Below are positions 17,648-23,492 of a stretch of 25,058 nt of DNA, piece after piece (within the stretch, counting starts at the first letter, position 1; every line of letters begins with the position of its first letter). A program made the translations under genes and the position numbers. The notes under the pieces are model-generated. The model saw only the letters and a list, made by a program, of their open reading frames with translations, was not told the DNA's origin and made no database searches. Origin of the DNA: Candidatus Pelagibacterales bacterium (GTDB lineage: Bacteria > Pseudomonadota > Alphaproteobacteria > TMED109); NCBI GenBank assembly GCA_002684605.1, contig NYVM01000013.1, forward strand, positions 1 to 25,058, read 5' to 3'.

Positions 17648-18094
17648 TTACCAATTATAAGGAATAATGTTGTCATTATATTCAAGAACAACACTCTCAT
17701 TTTTATTGTGTGGAATATCCGCACAATTTACTAATAGTGCTTTTGTGGTACTTACACACTTGAATCCGTACCAAACTCCAGGTGGAATTTTAACTCTTTT
17801 ATAATTATTGGGTCTACCTAATTTGCAAACAGTAATATTGTTGTATGTTTTTGATTCTTTTCTTGGATCAAAAATAACAAGAATAATTTCTCCAATGGGA
17901 ACTGAAATATTTTGGGTTTGTAGTTTATGTTTTTTCCAAGCTTTAATTTTTTTTGGTAAAATTTCCGAAAAATAACATTCTCCAAAAGCTTCAAAATCAT
18001 CTGCATCTGATCTGATCATATGTAAAACTGACCCTCTTTTATCAGAAATTTCTTTTAAATCATAAAAATCTACACCCAAAATTTTTGAAATCAT
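17648..18094 (-). CDS. RmlC-like cupin (dTDP-4-dehydrorhamnose 3,5-epimerase family), CDP-sugar branch
   Basis: 148 residues, shorter than the roughly 180 of RmlC. Alignment by eye places DKRG (19-21 region) on the family DERG, H56 on the catalytic His of RGLHxQ, IGEIILVIFDPRKES on VGEVFDVAVDIRKES, and IPPGVWYGF on the xPxGFAHGF turn. The lysine that usually follows the His loop appears as Q61, and the catalytic Tyr of FLYK reads LLVN (V122), so the usual acid and the Lys are missing. It probably epimerises at one carbon only, isomerises, or merely binds the 4-keto sugar made by RfbG. It is spaced 10 bases from both neighbours in the rfbF-rfbG operon. Confidence 0.78.
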   Translation of the reverse strand: MISKILGVDFYDLKEISDKRGSVLHMIRSDADDFEAFGECYFSEILPKKIKAWKKHKLQTQNISVPIGEIILVIFDPRKESKTYNNITVCKLGRPNNYKRVKIPPGVWYGFKCVSTTKALLVNCADIPHNKNESVVLEYNDNIIPYNW

Positions 18095-18104
18095 ACTAAA
18101 AAAT

Positions 18105-19202
18105 TTAATTACACCAATTTTTAGTAGAATTTAAAGCTATGTTTTCATACTCAGAAATTTGATCTAAAGTGAATTTATATAAATCATTATTTGAACCAGA
18201 ATTATAAAATTTGTCATACCATTTTGCAACTAAAATTATTGTTTGTTTATAGTACAGAGTTGAATCCCATTTTAAATAAGACAAAGCTTTATCACAATTT
18301 AATTTTAATAAACTTGCTTCATGAAATTTAATATTATCAGTAATTTCAAATTTTTTATCTTTAAAATCACAGTTATTTGACAAATCTTTAATTAACTCAA
18401 CAACTGTTTGATTTTGCTCAGATCTAGGGCCAAAATTAAATGCTTCTCCATGTAGACTTGAATCGTTATGTAATTTTTCTCCCAAAGATAAATATCCACT
18501 TAAAGGTTCTAAAACGTGTTGCCATGGCCTAGTTGCTTCTGGACTTCTAATTTCTAGTTTTTCTCCATTACTCCAAGCTTTCATACAATCAACAATAATT
18601 CTATCAGATGCCCAATCTCCTCCGCCAATTACATTCCCCGCTCTGCCTGTTGAAATTTTGACAGGATGATTATCATTAAAAAATGAATTAACGTAGGATT
18701 TAATAATCAGTTCAGCAGCTCCTTTTGATCCACTGTATACATCTTTACCTCCCATTTGATCACTTTCTTTATATCCCCAAATCCATTCTACATTATCATA
18801 ACATTTATCACTTGTTATCATGATAACCGTACAAGGATTCTTATAATCTCGAAGAGATTCAAGTATGTTCATTGTGCCAATAACATTTGTTGTAATAGTA
18901 TCTACGGGATTACTGTATGATTTTGATACAATAGCTTGAGCAGCTAAATGAAAAATAAAATCCGGTTTAGTATCGTAGATTGCTTTTTTCAAAGAATCTA
19001 AATCTCTAATATCACATCTTAAGTCATTTAATTTATTTGATAAATTAAGTTCTTCAAACATTGATGGAGATGTAGGAATTCCATCAGAAATTCCAGTAAC
19101 GTTAGCCCCTAATTTGATTAACCAAGAACTTAACCAGCTACCTTTAAATCCGGTATGTCCAGTAATCAATACTTTTTTATTTTTGTAAATATTATTAAAC
19201 AT
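18105..19202 (-). CDS. rfbG: CDP-glucose 4,6-dehydratase
   Basis: 365 residues, the normal length. The NAD site reads VLITGHTGFKGSWLSSWL, followed by FHLAAQAIVSKSYSNPV and MITSDKCYDN, and the catalytic pair Y156-S-G-S-K160. RPWQHVLEPLSGYL is the typical substrate-binding stretch of RfbG/DdhB. The enzyme converts CDP-glucose to CDP-4-keto-6-deoxyglucose, the branch point for 3,6-dideoxyhexoses and other CDP-deoxysugars. It follows rfbF by 6 bases. No DdhC (E1) 3-dehydrase gene is present, so the product is probably a 6-deoxyhexose and not a 3,6-dideoxyhexose unless E1 lies outside the window. Confidence 0.95.
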   Translation of the reverse strand: MFNNIYKNKKVLITGHTGFKGSWLSSWLIKLGANVTGISDGIPTSPSMFEELNLSNKLNDLRCDIRDLDSLKKAIYDTKPDFIFHLAAQAIVSKSYSNPVDTITTNVIGTMNILESLRDYKNPCTVIMITSDKCYDNVEWIWGYKESDQMGGKDVYSGSKGAAELIIKSYVNSFFNDNHPVKISTGRAGNVIGGGDWASDRIIVDCMKAWSNGEKLEIRSPEATRPWQHVLEPLSGYLSLGEKLHNDSSLHGEAFNFGPRSEQNQTVVELIKDLSNNCDFKDKKFEITDNIKFHEASLLKLNCDKALSYLKWDSTLYYKQTIILVAKWYDKFYNSGSNNDLYKFTLDQISEYENIALNSTKNWCN

Positions 19203-19208
19203 ATTATT

Positions 19209-19976
19209 TTATTTTAACCATTTTGCATTTCCACTATTCCATTTATCAATAAGTAAGTCTCTGTCTCTAATTGTGTCCATACACTGCCAGAACCCTTCGT
19301 GTTCGTATGACATTAATTGCTGATCTTCAACTAACTTTTCTAATGGCTGTCTTTCAAGCATTATGGTATCATTTTCAATATAATCAAAAATTTTAGGGCT
19401 AAAAACAAAAAATCCTCCGTTTATCCAACCTGACTGAGCCTGAGGTTTTTCCTGAAAGCTTGTAACCAGTCCTGAGTCATTAAAAACTTCCCCAAATCTA
19501 ACAGGTGGTCTAACCACAGACATAGTTCCTATTTTACCGTGACTCTTATGAAAATTCGCTAATTTGTTAATATCAATATTAGAAACCCCATCTCCATAGG
19601 TTAACATAAACATTTCTTCTTTCTCTAAATAAGGTTTTAGTCTGAGTAACCTTCCACCAGTCATAGTATTTTTTCCAGTATCAATTAAATTAACTTTCCA
19701 ATCTTCGCTAAAATCATTTATATAATTAACCTTGGAGCTTGAAAAATCAATATTAAAGTCACTCATTTTATTTTTATAATTAATAAAATAATTTTTAATA
19801 TAATCGCCCTTATATCCTAAAGCAATATAAAAATCCTTAACATCATGCATAAAATATCTTTTCATAATATGCCATAAAATTGGATAGCCTCCAATTTCAA
19901 CCATAGGTTTAGGCTTTATAACCGTTTCTTCACTCAATCTTGTACCTAAGCCTCCACATAAAATAACTGTTTTCAT
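19209..19976 (-). CDS. rfbF: Glucose-1-phosphate cytidylyltransferase
   Basis: 255 residues, matching the 257 or so of RfbF/DdhA. It begins with the nucleotidyltransferase signature ILCGGLGTRLSEET and KPKPMVEIGGYPILWHIMK, has LTYGDGVSNID (metal-binding Asp), FQEKP, and ends in the family's QQLMSYEHEGFWQCMDT-like region (YEHEGFWQCMDTIRD). The wording separates it from dTDP-glucose (RmlA) and UDP-glucose (GalU) enzymes. It makes CDP-glucose from CTP and glucose-1-phosphate, which RfbG then dehydrates. It opens the CDP-sugar suboperon after a 104-base gap, so a promoter could lie just upstream. Confidence 0.95.
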   Translation of the reverse strand: MKTVILCGGLGTRLSEETVIKPKPMVEIGGYPILWHIMKRYFMHDVKDFYIALGYKGDYIKNYFINYKNKMSDFNIDFSSSKVNYINDFSEDWKVNLIDTGKNTMTGGRLLRLKPYLEKEEMFMLTYGDGVSNIDINKLANFHKSHGKIGTMSVVRPPVRFGEVFNDSGLVTSFQEKPQAQSGWINGGFFVFSPKIFDYIENDTIMLERQPLEKLVEDQQLMSYEHEGFWQCMDTIRDRDLLIDKWNSGNAKWLK

Positions 19977-20080
19977 AAATAATTTTTAAAGTCTAAAATT
20001 CAAATAATTGTTCAATAATAAAAAAAAATTGTTTTAATATAAATTGTATGAAATTGCTTTCATCATTTTATAAATTAATT
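19977..20080. other. Intergenic gap upstream of rfbF
   Basis: A 104-base AT-only-like gap. It contains a 6-bp perfect inverted repeat (ATGAAA at 20048-20053, TTTCAT at 20058-20063, 4-base loop) and, on the minus strand about 20 bases later, a run of nine T. This could be a weak terminator after the cytidylyltransferase gene, followed by a promoter for rfbF. Neither is certain from sequence alone. Confidence 0.4.
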
Positions 20081-20527
20081 CTAAAATTCGGGAAAATGAG
20101 AATCAGATTTATCTTTAAGAGTTTTATAATTACTTTTTAAAGTTTCTTTTAATTTTGTACTACTAACTCCTTTTCCATAAGGAAAATAAACAACTGTAAC
20201 TCCTAATTTTATTAAATAATCAAATTTACCAACCCAATCATCTCCAACTACGAAAACATCAAAATTTAATTTCTTAACTTTATTTGAATGTTCTAAACTA
20301 TGTTGTGGGATAACAATATCCGGACCCTTTATTGCTCTCATTAAAGCAATTCTTTCATCAAAAGGAATAATTGGATTTGTTTTATATTTGTTAACAAGTT
20401 CATCTGAATTAACACCAACTATCAAAATATCTCCAAGACCACGAGCATAATTAATCATATTTAGATGATTGATATGAAGCATATCAAATGTTCCAGATGT
20501 GTAAACTACAGTTTTTTTAGATATCAT
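20081..20527 (-). CDS. TagD-like cytidylyltransferase for a phospho-alcohol
   Basis: 148 residues. TSGTFDMLHINHLNMI (10-25), LIVGVNSDE and VVGDDWVGKFDYL (93-105) match glycerol-3-phosphate cytidylyltransferase and its relatives (ECT, PCT), which couple CTP to a small phosphorylated alcohol. The nucleotide-binding HxGH reads H18-I-N-H21, and the RTxGISTT loop reads YGKGVSST (117-124), with Tyr/Gly where TagD has its catalytic Arg-Thr. The product should be CDP-alcohol, which the CDP-alcohol phosphotransferase at 22662-23492 could use. It overlaps the class V aminotransferase by 4 bases. It lacks the C-terminal elements of RfaE/HldE heptose adenylyltransferases and has the GDDW block, so that alternative is less likely. 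Confidence 0.82.
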   Translation of the reverse strand: MISKKTVVYTSGTFDMLHINHLNMINYARGLGDILIVGVNSDELVNKYKTNPIIPFDERIALMRAIKGPDIVIPQHSLEHSNKVKKLNFDVFVVGDDWVGKFDYLIKLGVTVVYFPYGKGVSSTKLKETLKSNYKTLKDKSDSHFPEF

Positions 20528-21657
20528 TTTATTTTATTTAGTTCCTTTGTAATAGCTTTATTTAAATTTATAAAATCATTATTAGACAAATCACCAATAT
20601 GAGAAATTCTTAACATTTTCTCTGCAAATTGCCCACCACTTGGATTAGTAATATATGAATATTTTTCTGCTAAAACTGTATACATATGTTTTGCAATATT
20701 TTCTTTAAAAATTATTGGAGTAATTGCATTAGATAAATTATGTTTTGGAATCAATATTCTATCATCTAAAGTTCTTCTAAAAGTATTAGCTTTTAATTGA
20801 ACATTACTTAACCAAATTTTTAAGCCGATGTTTTTTATTTTTAACAAAATATCTTCTAATTCCAATATAACTCCAATAGCTGGAGTGTATGGAGTTTGGA
20901 AATTATTTAAGTTTAAAATATATTTTTTGAAATCAAAATAGAAATCTGTTTTAGTATTTTGTTTGATTTTATTTAAGGTTTTTTCATTAATAACCGACAT
21001 AGCTAGTCCTGGTGAAATACACAACCCTTTATGTGAGCTTATTATTGCAATATCAACTCCCAATTCATCCATATGGAATTGATCACATAAAAAAGTAGTT
21101 ATAGCATCGACGACTAAAAGAAAATTATTTTTTTTACAGAATTTAGAAACTTTTAAGACATCAGCTAAATAACCAGTTGAAGTTTCATGTGCTGTTAAAA
21201 AAACCGCCTTATAATTATTACTAGAATAATTATTTAATAAAGTTAAATCTAAGTTATGATTAAAGGGAACTTTTATTTCATCAAAATCAATGCTTAAAGT
21301 TCGGCAAATTTCACAAAATCTTTCACCAAAAGTGCCAGAATTAATTATAAGAACACGATCATCATTATAAATAAAATTTGATAAAGTTGCACTCATAGCA
21401 CCAGTCCCAGAAGATGTTAAGTACATGATTTTTGAATTCATGCTTGTACCTATTAAATCTTTCAAAAGATTGTCACAATTCTTAATTATATTTGAAAAAT
21501 TAGTTGATCTAAAGTATGGCAATTGATTTGATCTTATTTTTAGAGTGCTCTCATACATTTGAACTGGACCAATAGTAAATAATTTCAGTGAAGGTCTAAA
21601 AATTTTTGAAAATAAATTTTTAAAAATAGACATAAATTTTATTTTTTTAAAAACCAA
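20524..21657 (-). CDS. Class V aminotransferase, AEP-pyruvate transaminase/alanine-glyoxylate transaminase-like
   Basis: 377 residues from the ATG at 21657; the ATG at 21633 (369 residues) would leave a 6-base gap to the upstream gene instead of an overlap and is equally credible. FTIGPVQM opens the conserved part, SSGTGAMSATLSN (82-94) binds the phosphate of PLP, VVDAITTFL holds D184, and ISSHKGLCISPGLAM carries the PLP lysine K210. This matches the PhnW/serine-glyoxylate/alanine-glyoxylate group. PhnW interconverts 2-aminoethylphosphonate and phosphonoacetaldehyde. No PEP mutase or phosphonopyruvate decarboxylase is in the window, so the substrate may instead be another amino-alcohol or phospho-aldehyde. 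It sits between a methyltransferase and the cytidylyltransferase, so its product is probably activated with CTP. Confidence 0.82.
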   Translation of the reverse strand: MVFKKIKFMSIFKNLFSKIFRPSLKLFTIGPVQMYESTLKIRSNQLPYFRSTNFSNIIKNCDNLLKDLIGTSMNSKIMYLTSSGTGAMSATLSNFIYNDDRVLIINSGTFGERFCEICRTLSIDFDEIKVPFNHNLDLTLLNNYSSNNYKAVFLTAHETSTGYLADVLKVSKFCKKNNFLLVVDAITTFLCDQFHMDELGVDIAIISSHKGLCISPGLAMSVINEKTLNKIKQNTKTDFYFDFKKYILNLNNFQTPYTPAIGVILELEDILLKIKNIGLKIWLSNVQLKANTFRRTLDDRILIPKHNLSNAITPIIFKENIAKHMYTVLAEKYSYITNPSGGQFAEKMLRISHIGDLSNNDFINLNKAITKELNKIK

Positions 21658-22370
21658 TATTGTGCATTTGTTTCTTCTCTTGCACCTGATTTTTCATCTA
21701 ATAACAACCCTGTTTTTAATATTTCTATCGAAGTAAGTTGTTTTGTAATCAATGTATCATAATCATTTTTCGTTCTATATATTGCGCTATATGTACATTT
21801 TAAATCTTTAGAGTAAAATTCATTTAAAGTTAGCCTATTGCCTGTAATACTTACAGATTCTTGTAAATAAATACAACCTTGATCAGACAAGAAATCATTT
21901 AATTCACTAAAAAGATTTAATAATGGAACATCATTTATATACATGCAAACTCCATTAATTAATATCAAATCATAATGTTTTAATAATTTGGTTCTATCAA
22001 TTTCTGTTGCAGACATTGTGAAAAAACTAATATTTTTATAGTTTTTAAATATTTCACAGGCCTTCAACACAAAATTCTCAGAGAAATCTATTCCATGATA
22101 AACATCTATTATAGATAATAAGTTATTAGCCCAGCGTCCAATGCCTGAACCGATATCTAAGATTTTTATTTTTTTATTTTTTGTTAATAATGATTGTAAT
22201 ATTTTTTTTTCTTTTTCATTTCTGATTACAGCAGAATTTGTCGCAAGACCTTCACCTAATAAAACACCCTCTAAAGAAGAAGTTTTTTTTGCTCTTGAAT
22301 TCCAAAATTCAGAAACATTATCCGAGGATATTTTTTCAATACTATTATAGATCCTTGATTTTTTTGTCAT
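21639..22370 (-). CDS. SAM-dependent class I methyltransferase
   Basis: 243 residues with motif I ILDIGSGIGRW (70-80), YHGIDFSENFV (motif post-I) and LILINGVCMYIND (motif IV region). The N-terminus (FWNSRAKKTSSLEGVLL) is typical of small-molecule methyltransferases. The substrate cannot be predicted by motif. The position between a CDP-alcohol phosphotransferase and the aminotransferase/cytidylyltransferase pair suggests N- or O-methylation of the small phospho-alcohol, but sugar O-methylation is equally possible. The upstream gap of 291 bases is one of the longest in the cluster, so this gene may begin a transcript. Confidence 0.8.
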   Translation of the reverse strand: MTKKSRIYNSIEKISSDNVSEFWNSRAKKTSSLEGVLLGEGLATNSAVIRNEKEKKILQSLLTKNKKIKILDIGSGIGRWANNLLSIIDVYHGIDFSENFVLKACEIFKNYKNISFFTMSATEIDRTKLLKHYDLILINGVCMYINDVPLLNLFSELNDFLSDQGCIYLQESVSITGNRLTLNEFYSKDLKCTYSAIYRTKNDYDTLITKQLTSIEILKTGLLLDEKSGAREETNAQYWFLKK

Positions 22371-22661
22371 TTTAATTCTTTTAATCTTAATTTGTTAATA
22401 ACAGTAATTTTATAAATTTTTAAATAACGATATAATGATAAACCAAAAAATAAACTCTACAAAAAAAAATATCATTATTATTTTTAATTTCTTCCAATTA
22501 CTTGTTTATATGTTTCCCAAAACCTTTTTAACTTAATCCTTTTCCAGTTTCAATATTTAAAGATACTACCATCAAATTTAAAATTGTCGTCAAGCCATTT
22601 GAATAACACTTCTTTATAATTTTATATAATTACAATGTCATTCATATTGAAAATTTAATAA
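22371..22661. other. Intergenic gap between CDP-alcohol transferase and methyltransferase
   Basis: A 291-base gap in a cluster where most gaps are under 12 bases. It contains the decayed frame at 22484-22645 described separately. The remaining flanks (22371-22483 and 22646-22661) are almost pure A/T with no feature I can name. Confidence 0.6.
22484..22645 (-). pseudogene. Small decayed ORF with two in-frame stops
   Basis: From an ATG at 22645 the minus-strand frame gives MNDIVII, TAA, then 23 residues including EVLFKWLDDNFKFDGSIF, TGA, then 21 residues including KRFWETYKQVIGRN and a final TAA at 22484. Three TGG (Trp) codons plus GAC and GGT codons in about 53 codons are far more than AT-rich noncoding DNA would be expected to give, so this looks like coding sequence with nonsense mutations. 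Read-through of TGA as Trp would not repair it because the first stop is TAA. I do not recognise the protein. It could be the C-terminal end of a lost gene between the CDP-alcohol transferase and the methyltransferase. Confidence 0.4.
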
Positions 22662-23492
22662 TTAATTAAAAAAATGATCATTTGGAAGATTTGGCAAATC
22701 TTTTTTTATAAAAGTTTTATTATACATATTGTCAATTATATTACTTTTTGAAATTCTAATAATATCCCAAATATTAAATGGAAAATAAATTAATGCTCCC
22801 CACAAAACTATTACCACTCTAAAGTCAAAATATTCTGAAAAATAAATATTAAAAATCGCTAATATTGGATAAGTGAAAATTGTAAAATTCTCATGAAAAA
22901 TTATTAAAGACAATCCTCTTATTATTTTAGCAAAAGGGTTCAATTTTTTAGTATTTTTTTTAATTTCTATATCTTTTTTGGAATTTCCTTTTAATTTATT
23001 TTGTTGATAATACATTGAAATAGCAAACCAAGCAAATGAGTACTTGTCAAATGTTAACGCAGAACTAACCACGCAAAAAATTCCAAAGGGAATTATCCAA
23101 AAGCCGGTTGTTTGTGTAGCTCCTAAAAAAATTCCAGTAGTCATGCCAACAGTAACTATAACGTGCATTATCCAATCTACATACTGACCACCAATTCCAG
23201 ACTTACCATTAAACCTCGCTACACCTCCATCTACATAATCCAATAAATAAAAAATAATGTAACCAAATGATCCGATTAAAATTAATACAGGGTCTAAACT
23301 AGCGATTAGTCCTCCACAAAAAACAGCTATTAGCCCCGATAAAATTGATACAAAATTTCCACTTAATCTTAAGTTTAAAAAAAACCATACTAAAACAATT
23401 GAAGGAGGAACAAATAATTTATCTCTCCAATTATCATATGAAAAAAACCTGCCTTCTGAACATCTGTTTTTAACTTCGCTATATTTAATCAT
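22662..23492 (-). CDS. CDP-alcohol phosphotransferase (CDP-alcohol phosphatidyltransferase family)
   Basis: 276 residues with several membrane helices. The family motif D-x2-D-G-x2-A-R-x8-G-x3-D-x3-D is present as D85-Y-V-D88-G-G-V-A-R, then G102-Q-Y-V-D106-W-I-M-H110, so all but the last Asp are kept and the final position is His. The N-terminal block (CSEGRFFSYDNWRDKLFVPP) is not that of PgsA or PssA, which suggests a specialised branch. Such enzymes move a phospho-alcohol from its CDP form to a lipid or sugar hydroxyl. The local partner would be the cytidylyltransferase at 20081-20527. The start overlaps the upstream LIC12162-family gene by 8 bases. Confidence 0.85.
   Translation of the reverse strand: MIKYSEVKNRCSEGRFFSYDNWRDKLFVPPSIVLVWFFLNLRLSGNFVSILSGLIAVFCGGLIASLDPVLILIGSFGYIIFYLLDYVDGGVARFNGKSGIGGQYVDWIMHVIVTVGMTTGIFLGATQTTGFWIIPFGIFCVVSSALTFDKYSFAWFAISMYYQQNKLKGNSKKDIEIKKNTKKLNPFAKIIRGLSLIIFHENFTIFTYPILAIFNIYFSEYFDFRVVIVLWGALIYFPFNIWDIIRISKSNIIDNMYNKTFIKKDLPNLPNDHFFN

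Noticed and set aside
17638..17724. Extra 29 codons at the 5' end of the SDR gene (start at 17724)
   Set aside because: It would overlap the cupin gene by 77 bases and precede the Rossmann motif with unrelated hydrophobic residues; the ATG at 17637 is natural.
22484..22645. TGA read as Trp or selenocysteine (recoded gene)
   Set aside because: The first in-frame stop is TAA, no hairpin of the SECIS type was evident, and other genes in the window show no need for TGA recoding.
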